In this document: in pieces, positions 10,706 to 22,970 of the stretch
How positions within the stretch are numbered: the first letter of the stretch is position 1
How the letters are laid out: every line of letters starts with the position of its first letter
Source of the DNA: Stichopus chloronotus
Taxonomy: Eukaryota; Echinodermata; Holothuroidea; Aspidochirotida; Stichopodidae
DNA: 64,000 nucleotides
Direction: 5' to 3'
NCBI GenBank assembly: GCA_021234535.1
Contig: CM037833.1
Span: 5,044,709-5,108,708, forward strand
Translations under genes and position numbers: made by a program
The notes under the pieces: model-generated
Seen by the model: the letters and a program-made list of their open reading frames with translations, nothing else
What the model was told of the DNA's origin: nothing
Database searches by the model: none

Positions 10706-11889
10706 ATACTTCTCTTTCAGGAATAATCTATCACTTCTTCCACAGGTGTCACTACATGTTGATCCTTGCACAAAAAATCGGTAATTTCGGAAATCTAAAA
10801 AAGATAAAAAAAAAACTAGCAAAAGAAAAAAAAAAGGTCAATAAAACATAGACGCTATACTAACTCTTTTAGTTACCTGATACCTTGTCCGATTGGTACG
10901 GATTCTAAAATGATCACGTACCTTAACACACCAGCTTAGCTCTACGAAAACACAACAATTCGGATGCGATTAAACAAGTCTCGAGATGAATGTGGAAACT
11001 CGAGTTGTAGCTAAGTAACCAAAAACTACAGAGCGGCATAAGTGCCTTATTCTATGACAGTATATGATCTTAAGTTATGGTAAACATACTGTAATTGTAG
11101 AAGCCAAAGGCTAGGTGTAGTCCAGAACATCAAGAAGAGCAGTAAAGGCCTAAGTTAAAGGCTTGGCCTTTATAAGCGGTACAAGAACAACCCGTAGCCA
11201 TTAAGCTAGGGTGGCATGCAGTGGCACCTACCTTTATGTACAAATGAAACTGTGAAGCAATTTAGTCTATACCAAAATTACCAGACTAGTGAGGAGAATT
11301 TCCCATATTGGGAAAGTATGAAAGGATATTAGTGCTATGTGAATTACTAGTTTGTTATGACATGTTATACATAAAGTTTAATTTGTTATTACAAATTACA
11401 AATAATTTTATTAACATTACAAATATTTTTAATTAATTGTCACTTCAAATTATTTATTAAGCCATGCAAATCAAGTTATCGATACGACCTTCAAATAATT
11501 CAATTGTAATCACAAATTAGTAACTTTTTATTAAAAGTTATTAATTTAATCGTCAGAGTAAAGTACAGTATGACAAATTATTCAAATGTTATAACATATT
11601 ATTAAATTGTACTAGTAATTTTTATTTGCATGGTAGTCTACTAGTACAGTAGGCTCAAGAAAAGTGTGACATTTAAGCATATGAAGTTGAAAATATGCTA
11701 CAGTAGTAACGTACAGTACAGGGCCTACTACTGTGGGTAAAAAACTGTAATGAACGTATTACTTAGTAGTATTCCGCTTTCATCAATGCAAGCTCAATTG
11801 CTCCTCAAGAATGAACGCAGTAGCCTAAGCTGCATCCTCTGAATAAAACAATAATTTGTTGTGGGTCCCCAGGCCTTACTTCAAGTTAC
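10706..11889. other. A+T-rich spacer
   Basis: Poly-A-rich run at about 10796-10835 and a strongly A+T-rich tract at 11380-11640. No gene, no clear repeat borders. Confidence 0.5.
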
Positions 11890-12146
11890 TCTGTGAATGC
11901 CTTCAAGACTTTACTGTGAAACTTGTCAATTAATAAGCCTTCAAATTGCAAAAGTTGCATTCAGTCTGTCTTCTGAATTTTGCCTTCATATTACTGAATG
12001 CATAAAATGCCTTCGAATGCAATGTTTTGCATTCAGAAGTTAAACTGAATGCAACTTTTGGCTTCAAAATGCATTCAGGAGTTTGCTTTCAAACTACTGA
12101 ATGCATTCATATACCCTCCGAATGCAAATATTGCATTCGTGTTTGG
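11890..12146. repeat. Degenerate tandem/palindromic GAATGC repeat
   Basis: At least ten occurrences of GAATGC(A) or its reverse complement (T)GCATTC occur within 250 bp, alternating with 'cttcaaa' blocks. Pairs such as GAATGCAATGTTTTGCATTC form perfect small palindromes. It could be a decayed fold-back element or minisatellite. Confidence 0.6.
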
Positions 12147-12790
12147 TAAGGGCGGGGAAATAAGCTTTTTAAGCTAACCGAGTTTACCCTTTTGAATTAA
12201 CCATTTGCACCATGGAACACTTACCCCGTCACTGGGGGAAGTGGTCCATTTGAGGTGTCAATTAGTAGCTCAATGTGAAGCAATATCTTGCCTGTCATTT
12301 TCAAGCATTAAGTGTTACCAAAAATAGCTTCACCAGTCTCCCCTATTAATCATTTCAACAGTTGGATTTGTCGATAATAGAAGAAAAAGCTACAACGACA
12401 AGCCCCCCTCTCGAATGTAGCGCTACAGGGGTACGTAACCTGTGAACAGTAATCCAATAACCAACATTGAAACGGGAAGCAGTGTTCGTATAAATATGAA
12501 GGTGAGCGTTCGGTTGGTGGTGGGGTCCACTTGCCTTTGTGTGGGCGGGCCGGCTGTACAGTTTTTCATATGCTAGTCTGTAAGCAGTTTCGTACATTGT
12601 TAAAGCAGGCTATGATACGTAAGTACAGTATGATACCCTTATAAATATTTATATCTGTTGTTTGGTTGAACGGCGTCAGCCCGTGAAGTGAGAACCCAGA
12701 CCTCCGAAGATCAGTGAAAATTCCGAGAAACCAATCCATTCTGTGTTCTGATCTTGTGGGTTAGGTAGACCTGAATAACCGATTACTACA
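12147..12790 (+). other. Possible LTR ending at 12790
   Basis: The stretch ends ...TACTACA immediately before a primer-binding-like site at 12792. TATA-like boxes (GTATAAATA near 12488 and ATAAATATTTATA near 12641) would fit an LTR promoter. The 5' border and a second LTR were not found. Tentative. Confidence 0.25.
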
Positions 12791-12791
12791 T

Positions 12792-12808
12792 TGGTGCCCA
12801 ACGTTCGG
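12792..12808 (+). promoter_or_regulatory. Retroelement primer-binding-site-like sequence
   Basis: TGGTGCCCAACGTTCGG directly follows a CA dinucleotide, as minus-strand primer-binding sites follow a 5' LTR; the TGG-GCCCAACG form is typical of tRNA 3'-end complements. No gag or pol frame follows, so the rest of the element is gone or this is chance. Confidence 0.35.
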
Positions 12809-15800
12809 TCCGCCGGGACGTAAATTTCGGATTATTTGTGAACTTGGCATTGTCAGTACCTCGTGTCTGGCAACCGCCATCTTTCTTTGAACTGCCCGGT
12901 CCTGCAGTGTATCCGCGTACACATTGTGTGTACTACAAGTTAGTGGAGATAGTAAGCAACCGGATTTAGATAGCCCGTACGTCTTATTTCACATTTCAAC
13001 ACCAACGTCTTCTCCAGGGCTTCAACAGCAGATAGGTTAACATCTGTCTTTGAAATACCAGTTAGCATATCACCGAGGAGCACACGAGTCCTGACAACCA
13101 GCTCAGAACTTAGCCACTTGGCAAGCCCCCTTGCGTCATCCTTACGTTTTGGAATTGGAAATAGCGGCTGTTTCCATGTTATCATTTTAGCTGGGGGTAG
13201 AACCCAGAAAAATAGTTTGTTACGACAATATCTAGCTCATTGAAGGAAAATCACATATGTGACGTTCGCTCATATTCACATAACAGTGACATTGTCGCAC
13301 CCATTCTATTGTCATTTTAAGCAGTTTCAACGGACTTCAGAGTACATATTTGTTGTTACCTTATGTTATATATGAATGAAAAACACTACCAATTATTTTG
13401 ACAGGAAAATTTAGGCAACCCGAGGGAAAATTGCGTAGATCACAAGACAAGATTACATACGTTACCAGCTTCATGCAATGTAAAAATTGCAGTTACAATT
13501 CTTGATTTAGCGGCCAAAAATGTAAAAAACCAGCCTTTACTAACGTCCTACCATTATTTTAATATTAAGCTGAATCTACTATTCTGACTTAAACGCACTA
13601 TGGCAGAGCGTGGAGCTACTTCAGAATATATTATAACCTCGATTCCTCTCAGCATTCTACAATTGCAGTAACACTCCTGTTGCAACGCAGTGCAACAGCT
13701 GCCCATCAATGTTATTTCTAAACGCAATTATTTCTGTCCGCATATAAAACCATGAAACAATCTATTCATTCATGATCACTCCTTTCCAACAGAACATACA
13801 CAACCCCCCAAAAAAAATTAAAACTAAACTTACGTTCATAGTCGAAATTCAGAATACTTTCATTTGAAAATCCCCAGACCCATGGGCCCCGATAACTAAT
13901 TTTTATGATGCACCTTGTCTAAAAATGTTCAATTTTCTGTCTAAATTTCGCTCCAAAATTGCTCCCCAAAAACTCAAGACAATCTTGGACAAAATTCTTT
14001 GGGACACCCCGCGCCCCCGTTCAATGTTGGCTATAGGATTGCTGTTCAAAGGGTACATTCACTTCTATAGCGCAACATTGGAAAGGGGCGCGGGGTTTCA
14101 TGTTATCCCCTCACCTATGAATACGACGTCGTGTGGTTTCCGTAAACTAAAACTGAGCTAAACTAAAGCAAAGACTGTATGTACGATGCTGTGTATATTA
14201 CCGGGGCTCGTTGAAGGTAAAGGAACATAAAGATGTGTTATACTATTGCGTCGATCTGGTGTTGTTACGGGAAGTGACCATCCTAGGCTACGTTAGGCTA
14301 AAACGAGTACATCACCAGGGTCGAGGTGTGGGAGGATTTGTTTCCGGGTTAACTCCAAAACGTTGAAACTGAACGTCAATAGAATGATGAGATTGGTTGT
14401 TATGGGCTGCGTAGACGCTAGCTGTAGAAAATTCCAGATCGTTCAATGATCTTACTACGAAAATTGGCATAGTAAGCAGCTCCTGATCAAACAAAATATA
14501 ACCCGCTGTGTAGGGCGGTAATCTGTATGAATTTGGCTCGATCGACAGTTCAACCAGAATACCAAATGCCGGGATTGGGTCTTCGATAGGGAAATACTGC
14601 TAAAACGTAATAAACCTGTAAAGTCCTCGGGCACAAGAGTTACGCAAATTCCAAATATTAGTTCGATGAAGTCTTGCGATTCGAAGTGCCGAATTCAGGA
14701 AGCAGGAGTTCTTTAAGATCGAGAGAGAAGTTTCTTCAAGGTTCACAATGTTTTATTAACTCTGCAAAATGATAACACGGTCAAAATAAGGTCAAAACGT
14801 CCTAACGCGAGTGCGGTCCCAGCTAAACTGAGTTCAAAATATGCTTCATGCGAAGATCACCCGAGCCCGCGCTAGTGCGTGGCAGACGCTGATTGGACCA
14901 TGAAGTAAAGGCATCCGTACAGCCTCTAGTGCTGCACTGTGATTGGCTATAGTTGGATATGAGTGTTTGCACACGGCCCGCAAGTAGTGCTTGCGATAAT
15001 GTCCTGACGTAGTAGAGTGGTCATTGTACACAGCATTGTCAAGTGCAACTCAGGATGCTAGTGTTACAGCCCAAACATTTTACTCTCCACTTTATACCAA
15101 ACTTATTGAAATTCATTGAAAAATAGCCAGTTCAAAAGGTTAGGGGTGGCCCAGTTCAGGGAATAGGGCATATGTTTGCGTTTTGAGGTGGAATTGAAAA
15201 CTGGACTGTAGCCTAGGTAATTTTCGTCCCACAAGACGAGAGGGAAATTTAAAGCGGCCCACAGGGCACTATCTGATGGAAGTAGGCTAGTGATGTATGC
15301 AATTATTATAGCTGGCATATGCTACTGTTGCAGCATAGTCCAATTTTTCTGCAAGGATTAAAGGGGAAAAAACATGTAAAATTTATCCATACAGGTAGTT
15401 AAGAAAAAGTAGATGTAAAATTCATAAATTGTCAAGGCAAGTATTACAGTTCCACATCAGCAAGTTTGGCAGCCACTCGTCAACACTTGCCAATTACAGC
15501 ATCACGAAGTCTCTTTTGCTCCAATGCCAAATCGAAGCACCTGATCACAGATAGCCCGAAAACTGATAGCCCAAACTGAATTTGGTAACCCTGCTCTTGC
15601 CATTGAAGACTCGTCCACCTAGAAAATTTGACGTCGCCATCGACTGTTCTGTGAAGGAAAAAGGCAGCAATTTTAGAACTAGATCCCTTCCACAGTTGGT
15701 AGTCTCCAGTTTGCGTCAATCCTAACGTGTGGTCCCTCCGCAGAACCTCAGACTTCCTGGTTACATATCATGCCTAACGTTTAGCATGACCTCAAGCCTG

Positions 15801-16670
15801 CAAAACTTTTGCTCCAACATCTGCTCACAGTTCTGAATGTACAATACAGCTGATGGTGGTACCCCTCTAAGGATGGTCTCCCCTCACTGTATGGAGGCGC
15901 ACGGTACAGTTAAAACGGTGGCGGTGAAACTCGGTGGCAAGACTGGCGTTGATGCAGGCAACGAGTCCACAGCTGGTCGGTATCCCTGTTGCTGTGGTAG
16001 AGGTAGAAGTGGAGGAGACAGACTGACACTTGTGGGCATACAGGAATGCTTTGTGGAATTGATGCTGGCAAGGTTGGAACCGATGAAATTACGTCTTTAA
16101 TCGGTGAGACTGGAGCTGCGTGCCAAAAAATGTGTTGGGCCATATTAGTATTACCACTTCCATTAATGTCATGGGTTGGCTCCTGTATGATGTAATATCA
16201 TCATATCACCACATTACATGATTGTAATTATGCTTAAGCATTAAGTAGTGAGACAAACGAAAAAAAAAATAATACCACCAATGGATATGCAAATTGATAA
16301 GTCTGATAAGTCTCTTCCGGTAGGATGTCTGGTTAGGCTGCCGTAACAACACAAACTTGGTTCGGCTAACGTTATGCTAGTACTGTATACGACAGCAATT
16401 CAAGAGGAACATTGACTTATTCTTGCGGGTGAGTAACGTTGAACAGGAATTGGCTAGGACAGGTGTCCTTCAGATAAGAGTCGAGAAAGTCCTCGGATGG
16501 TAGGGTTAAAGTAACAGCTAAACTTCTGTAAATTCAGTCTGCGTTTCCTGCCTCGAGTGTTGTCACAATTTTTCCTACAGGTTTACTGTAGTAACGAACC
16601 ATCACGCAAAGTTGTTTCTCAGATCCAACGTCAGTGCTCTTATCTATGTAAGTAAATACTTTTCTTCTTT
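12809..16670. other. Long spacer without recognisable gene
   Basis: About 3.9 kb with frames under 90 codons and no motif recognised in them. Two inverted CCAAT boxes (ATTGG near 14891 and 14941) sit in a locally G+C-rich patch at 14800-15010 and could mark an old promoter; no linked gene was found. Otherwise non-repetitive by eye. Confidence 0.4.
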
Positions 16671-17070
16671 TTAATCATTGATCAGTGCTTCCTTCATTGA
16701 TGAACACAAGACATTCTTAATAATTGCAGAGCACTTTGTTCTGTGCTCAGAAATACCTTGTGATATGTTTTTTATTGGTTCCCCCAGATGATCAAGTGTT
16801 ACAATATGGGGACATAAACGAAGTTCTGCCTTCTTAACGGAGGTCTCTGTTTTTCTTGTTACTCCGACAACAAAAAGCGATCCAACGCTTTTCCTTGCGC
16901 TTACTTGTGGCGGCATGATTGCAGAGATCGTTGTGATGTGCTCGGATGGTACACTTACAGAACTTGCAAGCGGCTTTCGTATCCTCGCCGGGAACACGTT
17001 GAACCCAAGACTTCAGGTTCTCGTCCTTGCCCCAATTACGGCAATATTTTTTACTATAATATTTGGACAT
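16671..17070 (-). pseudogene. hAT-type transposase N-terminal fragment (BED finger)
   Basis: The minus-strand frame from 17070 carries a BED-like finger: RVPGEDTKAACKFCKC followed by HHNDLCNHA. The second zinc histidine position is altered (SKRK where a K-K-H is usual). A frame change near 16850-16900 leads into KKAELRLCPHIVTLDHL and EHRTKCSAIIKNVL, which match the segment that follows the BED finger in hAT/ZBED-like proteins. The frame then stops at 16671, just before where the catalytic core should start. It is a truncated, frameshifted remnant. Nearby hAT pieces at 39-40 kb and 62.5 kb belong to different copies. Confidence 0.65.
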
Positions 17071-17697
17071 ATTTCCTGGCTTAAATACAGAATTTCAAGA
17101 TACACTTGAAACGGCTCGAACTGAAAAGAAGGACGCTCTCGATACGTTAGCCAACAACTGTAGCACGTGTATCTGGGGCAGGCGAAACCCATATTTGTCC
17201 ATGTCGAAGGTTTATTGTAAGTAAAAATGGTCAAAACCCCAAAACAAGCCCCAAAATCCGCATACAAAGCAAGAAACCGCAACCCGCCGGAGCAATAAAT
17301 AAACCGCCCACGTGGCAACAGTGACTATGCCTCCTCGCAAATATACAGAAGTCACGCAGCTACGCAACTGTATACTGCATTGCGTGCACATCTTTAGACA
17401 AAGCCTGATTGGTTTACATAAAGGACAATGCAGTAGCTTATAACACATGCTAAGGCAACTGTTAGGATTGGTCTCAACAATATGTCAATCATAGTAACAA
17501 TCTGACGTGATAAAGTTGACAAGTGCCCAATAACTAATTATAATGTATTGTGTTCATATCAAATGTACCTGTTGCTAAATAATTGTTTTTCCATTTCACT
17601 CAAAGTTTGGTTGGGATTTACTTGTTTTACTTTTCTTTATAGGCTATATTTTCCGTCAAAGTAGCATCATAACTTATTGGTTTATCTTTTTATACTT
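17071..17697. other. Spacer between hAT and Ulp1 remnants
   Basis: No gene recognised. Inverted CCAAT words near 17407 and 17466. Confidence 0.4.
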
Positions 17698-18240
17698 CTA
17701 TGGTCTACACGTATCGAAGCCAAGTAGAGGGTTGTAAATGGTGGTCCTTTTTGCTGGAACATCAACGAAGGATTCCATCTTTTCTCCAAATATCAAAGAA
17801 TTTGCATAATGAAGTACATACAGTCCACAGTCGTGGCCCGTTTGTTGAAGTGGAAAGTTGATTCCCCGATGGTCGTCTTAACTGTCCATTTCTGGCATCT
17901 GAGAGGACTTCCTTCTAGTAGAGATTTTCTGTAAACCTAGTGAAACGTTTTATGTCGTCACTGGAAATGCAGTCCTTGAGTGGATCAGGAGAGTATAGGT
18001 TTTGGTTGTAAATTCGCTGCTAAGAGAATCCAGTGGAAACCCTCCTGGTTTATGGGTATCAGAATCCATCTCCAATCAACTATTCTCTGGCTTTTATACC
18101 ACTTTCGAACTTGAAGATCCTCAGAACCTTTGGAGCTCATGTGAAATGTACTGTATACAAGTTCAGCAGACAATGGGCACAGTGTACTCTTCATATGATC
18201 TTCCTGTCGTCTTTGGTTCGGCATTTGGTTTGGCATTATT
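17698..18240 (-). pseudogene. Ulp1-like (C48) cysteine protease domain, decayed
   Basis: On the minus strand, frame A (from about 18240) contains KWYKSQRIVDWRWILIPI then NQEGFHWILLA, matching the substrate-groove tryptophan and catalytic histidine region of Ulp1/SENP proteases. A second frame (LYSPDPLKDCISSDDIKRF) and a third frame continue to PLQQTGHDCGLYVLHYANSL, where Q and C are the oxyanion glutamine and nucleophile (GAC TGT GGA at 17832-17824). The last frame runs to TAG at 17698. The two frame changes and a stop show decay. Ulp1 domains deSUMOylate proteins and are common passengers in large transposons. The YqaJ remnant upstream on the same strand suggests one composite gene. Confidence 0.7.
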
Positions 18241-19039
18241 ATAGCATAAAAAATATATTGCTTAGTACCTTCCTTCCAAGCTACGCATCCCGGTGAGTCT
18301 TAGTGCAATGGTACTGTTGATGCCATTTCATGAAATAGCCTGATTCCAGCCTTCGTGAACGCAATTACATAGCCGGGAACGACGGATATTTTGTCTGATG
18401 TAATTCTTTAACCCCACCTTTTCCTTCATGACGAGACTGGTGGTGATAAATCGGTCAGACTCTAGTTTCTTTAAGACGTCCAACATGCTGTCGGGATGGA
18501 CAGTGGGTTACTCATTGCGCAACTTTTCTCGTTCCTCTGCTCGGACAGGGCGCTCCATTTCATCGGTTTTGTGTTCGATCCTTCTATAGTACTTCACATT
18601 GCATGTCAAGGTTTCATCCATTGACCATGTTACAGATACAGTGCATATCGGACGTCTACAGCAGTATGCACTGACAGAAAATGTGAAACCAGGGGCTTTT
18701 GTTTCAAATTTTGGAATATGTTCAAAAGACACAATCTTGACCATTAATAAATCAGAATACTCATACCAACATCTTTGAAAACACTTGCTAACAATATAGA
18801 ACCAAAAATGATTGGAAAATGTCACACCCTCTCCGAGTAAACAGATTTTAACATGCCCGGAAAAAAGTCATTTTTACAAATTTGGTTATGAATGATCTAC
18901 TAACACAGTATGCTTATTGGTTTGAAAACATGCATTTCTCCTTACAATTACATGGCACATTGCGTAGACCATGGTCTGTTACTGTCTACAACGTTCTAAC
19001 GTCTGACAGGATGTGTACAAAAATTATTTTCAACCATCT
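18241..19039 (-). other. Inter-domain region between YqaJ and Ulp1 remnants
   Basis: Minus-strand stretches such as EEREKLRNE(stop)PTVHPDSMLDVLKKLE look coding-like and lie between the two enzyme domains, so they may be the linker of one larger broken gene. No domain recognised. Confidence 0.3.
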
Positions 19040-19500
19040 CCTTGAACTAGTTTCTGAAAAAGTAGTCTGAGCATTTTCGGATTTCCTGCCAAGAACTATT
19101 GTGAATGGAATACGAATACTTATGTAACCATGCCTGTAGTACCGAAACAATCACACCATGACCTTTGAGTGACGCCCATTCGCAGCTGAACCTGTGTAAG
19201 GTACATAGTGCAATCCAGGTTTCCATGGCTTGGTATGCTGTGTGAAACACCTTAAAGGACACTTGATTTCTAAAACACCAATACCGCATCATGGACAATC
19301 TATCAGGCCATCGGGAGATGCTCTGAGGTGAATTCTTTAGTGAGCAACGAACAACCCACATTCATGAACTTTAATTTTGGGATGGCCGAACTCCCTCTTC
19401 TGACATACTTCTCCCTGGCCTCACTCTCCATCTCCCTTCCATATTTAAGTGCTGGCAAATCATGGTTCACACTGCTATACAACCACCGCCTTATTCTGAA
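19040..19500 (-). pseudogene. YqaJ-like (lambda-exonuclease-fold) nuclease domain, decayed
   Basis: Minus-strand motifs appear in the order expected for the YqaJ/RecB-type nuclease fold: LPALKYGREMESEAREKYV (19453-19402), SPDGLIDCP (SPDG at 19318-19307), then CGIGVLEIKCP (EIKCP at 19270-19256) and finally LTQVQLRMGVTQRSWCD (near 19194-19148). The D of SPDG and the E and K of EIK are the usual metal-binding and catalytic residues and are intact. A TGA at 19291-19289 and at least two frame changes disrupt the frame. YqaJ enzymes degrade DNA from an end and are found in phages and in some eukaryotic mobile elements. Position just upstream of the Ulp1 remnant suggests a shared origin. Confidence 0.7.
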
Positions 19501-20029
19501 AGCAAACGACTGGTTCTTGCCAAGACACTGGGCAACAGACCCGGTGAAAAGAGGTCTTGGACCATACTGATTTGTACACAGGCAAAATCATAGGTGATAT
19601 ACACAGTGCTTTTTTGTGAAGCCAAAACTCCATACAATACATCAGAACCAATGGTAACAATTTAGTCCCTTCTGTTGCTTGGCCTTGCTTTACGAATGCG
19701 GTGTGTTTACAATTCCAGTCACGAAAAAAGCTGAAGAATGTTTAGCTGACACTAGCATTTCCCTTTTTGGTAATTCTTTTGAAGAGGTTCTGGCCAGTTC
19801 GAACTGGTAACTCCAGGGCATGTTGTGAGTTTGATGGACTTTAAAGGGGCATAGATGTGATAAGCCTTATTGCAATTTGCAGAGATTCACAGCTGTTTCT
19901 GTTTTGTAAAATAAATGGGATATTGCTGTATATTGCAGTTCTAAATTAACATCTTCAATTCATTGCATTAATTGAAATGGCTTTTTTGATATTCATGAAT
20001 TCAGACATATCATTTTACAGTATGTGTAT
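19501..20029. other. Spacer upstream of the YqaJ remnant
   Basis: May include the lost N-terminal part of the YqaJ gene on the minus strand (weakly coding-like at 19475-19660). Nothing else recognised. Confidence 0.3.
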
Positions 20030-20380
20030 TTCAAGTACAAGGAACCATAGTGCCCATAGTCTGTTGTGAAATCATGCAAAATACTTCTTCTCTTACTGAT
20101 TGCATGTATTACACTGTTGATGGTCACATTAGTGCTATGGAAGTGGTTCCATGTGGGTGCATATTTGTCATGTTTGGGGTCCAATATCTGAAATGGGCCA
20201 TATTATAAAAGCATGAAGTATGTTTTTCTCTCTACAAATTTTATGTTACAAAAGTGAGAGTTCATGGTCAGAAATGGACCATATGGGCTCCCTTTTACTT
20301 CATAATTTACATTATGTGCTCTCCATCTGCTCAAGGAACCACAGTGCCCTTGGGCTCTTGTTTATGTTTTAGGTCACTGC
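20030..20380. repeat. Decayed member of the 5.8/6.8-kb dispersed repeat family
   Basis: Shares phrases with the repeats at 5.8 and 6.8 kb ('gaaatcatgcaaaatacttcttctctta', '..gctatggaagtggttcc', 'atggaccatatgggctccc') but lacks the leading microsatellite and is more diverged. Confidence 0.5.
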
Positions 20381-22236
20381 ACACCCCTACTTTCAAGAGG
20401 TGAACAAGAAAAAGAACGTACAACCGGTCCTGACACTTGAAAACAGTTGCTCGCCTCCCAAGTGTTCAGAATTTCTGGACAGTCTGAGTAATGTGTTTAA
20501 TTTCACTTGAGCACACATGGATATCACCGTCACCAAATGACTTCAGTATCTACAAAAACAAGACTACATATAGTCATTATCAAACACCGTCAAAGCATTT
20601 CTAAAACTTTACATTTCTTGTTTTCAGCTACTACTGTAATATGCTAATATACTACTAATATTTAGTACACCACCTCTAATAAAGAGTGACATTACTCTGC
20701 AGACCCACTGCATTTATCTCATCCAGGTGTTCCTCGAAGAAGGCCCTTAACGGTATGACATTGATGTTACGTACGAGGATTCTATATAACAGCTTTCCTT
20801 TCTTTTTTCTTTCAGTAAATTCAACCACTGAGTCAAGATGACCTACACCTTGCTATGTCGTAGGTTAAAAGTCCTAAACGCGTCTTTCAAATTGAACCAT
20901 TTACGATTCCTAAATTTTTTCGGGAACTTCTTTTTAAGCCGTTCACACTCCTTTTTTACCAGGAAGCGTCTTTCCGATGTGGTGGTGGATATCCCTTTAC
21001 AGCACTGCTTTGTCTTCAGGTGTCCAAGAAACCCGCTTTCGATGCTTTGATTTACCTGTTAAAAGGAAGTTAGGAAACCGGTATGGCTTTTAACAGTGCC
21101 GATGAAAGTATTGTAATACTTTTACAAATTTCACAACAAAAATCAGTTGAATATTCTCAGCTATTTATGTAAGCAAGATGGCCGTAAAGGGAGGAAAAAT
21201 CTGAGCATTGCAATTTGAAATAATTCTTTTAGTCCTACATAGAACTACCCAAATAATTTGTTTGGAATTCCAAACAACTGAAATGTTGTCTTTGCAGCAA
21301 TCCATCTGGGAAAGCATTGGAAAGAAGTTTCTTCTTACAACATTAAAACAAGCTTTTATCGGCAGTTTTTGCCCCAACAAAGCCCACGTTCGTAGTTGAT
21401 ATCAGTTTCTTGAGAAACTTTGAAATTTTTACACTTTCACTCAATACGAACACACTAATCAACAATGTTCTTGCATGTAGAGGCATAAATCCATTATATT
21501 GACCACACAGAACGTGAAGTGTTAATTCAAATAGGATACTAATAAAACGTTGAAAAAACAAAACAATTACAAACACAACAAACAACACAACAACCAAGTA
21601 GGGAACAATTCATGACAACACTTATAGAAGGAGTCTAGATTCATTCGCATTGTATTAAAAGGGAGGCAGCGGAGAACATTCCAAATGCAAACATTGATCT
21701 TCATCACCAACATCAACTTGAATGTCCAAGCAAAACCAAACAAAAAGGGACATTTACTACTATGTTTTAGGGTTGAGAAATGATTTCAAGTCTGCCTTAT
21801 GACACGGACAGCCGAATGCCAGAGCACAGTAAGGATAAAAGTTGTCCACAGGCATATGGTTTAATCGATGTATGAAAGAATAGCATACAGTTTTCCTTTT
21901 CTCTTCTGAAAGGCCTGAAAGAGATGCATATAACAAGTTGACCTGACAGTAATCTTATCATTATTGAATTGAAGTTTGATGTTATGAAAGACAAGACATC
22001 TAAATACATATACATATGCCTCGGTGTCAAAGAGTCTATACCACCTATTTTACAACTTCACATCTAGTTGACAAAATATTAGACTTCTGCCTCATCCGCT
22101 CATTTGCATGCAATCATTACTTGTTAATGACAATTAAACGACCGTACCAATTTTTGTGCCACCCACCTTCTCAAAACATTGGCGGCTTAGCACCTGCATT
22201 TAAAGCATTATTCCGAACGAAGTAATTGTCCAAGGA
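20381..22236. other. Spacer, no gene recognised
   Basis: Only short frames; A+T-rich. No repeat borders noted. Confidence 0.45.
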
Positions 22237-22305
22237 TAAGTTAAATTTATTATTATTAGCTTATTATATTATTATTATTTATTTATTATTTATTATTAAG
22301 TTAAA
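22237..22305. repeat. (TTA)n / (TTAT)n microsatellite
   Basis: About 70 bp made almost only of TTA and TTTA units. Confidence 0.85.
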
Positions 22306-22970
22306 TATTTAAATGACATTGCTATGTGAGTCTTTTTGAACTGGAATTGCCCAATAAAGGAATCACAAGCATATGAGTCAATTTAATTCACTGGATTTGG
22401 TGGGTCTTGAAGTATGAGCAGTAATTACATTTTCTGTCTAATATCCTTATAATGACACCTCTCTGGTTGCAGTTACTGATACCAGTGTACTCTAGCAATT
22501 TCAAACAGACAGCATACTGTATTGTATGTGTTGTTCAGCCCTACCGGAGTCCACTACAATCAATAACTTGGCAATTTTTGTCTTTTCAACGATGCTAATC
22601 AATAGCCTGTAGTACTCCTTGTGGACCTGGAGACTAGGCCAAGATTTACTTCCGATTACTCAGACTGGTTACAAGGTATCTGAAATAAGTTGGGTTAATG
22701 CGGCCTCCTCGCCGGTTTTGCTTCTTCTAAATTTGCTTCTTCTGAGAGCAATCGCAGGCAGTCTGTTCCCTTACTGGTCTGTCCGCTTGATATCGCCCAA
22801 AGAAGTATACATTCCCATCGCCTACATCACCTTAACTGAACAAGTGTCTACATTGCTTGCAGACAAAATGGTGGCAAAACAATCGGCATCTTTCTTCGTC
22901 GATTGCCACGGACATTGTGGTGGCAAAAATGTAATTTGAAATACTGCTGCTGTTGGCAATAGTTGAAATG
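22306..22970. other. Spacer flanking the tandem array
   Basis: Unique sequence left of the array; the minus-strand frame of array copy 1 runs into it to about 22832. No independent gene recognised. Confidence 0.4.

Noticed and set aside
14880..14950. Bidirectional promoter suggested by two inverted CCAAT boxes
   Set aside because: No gene on either side could be recognised; two pentamers in a G+C-rich patch are weak evidence.
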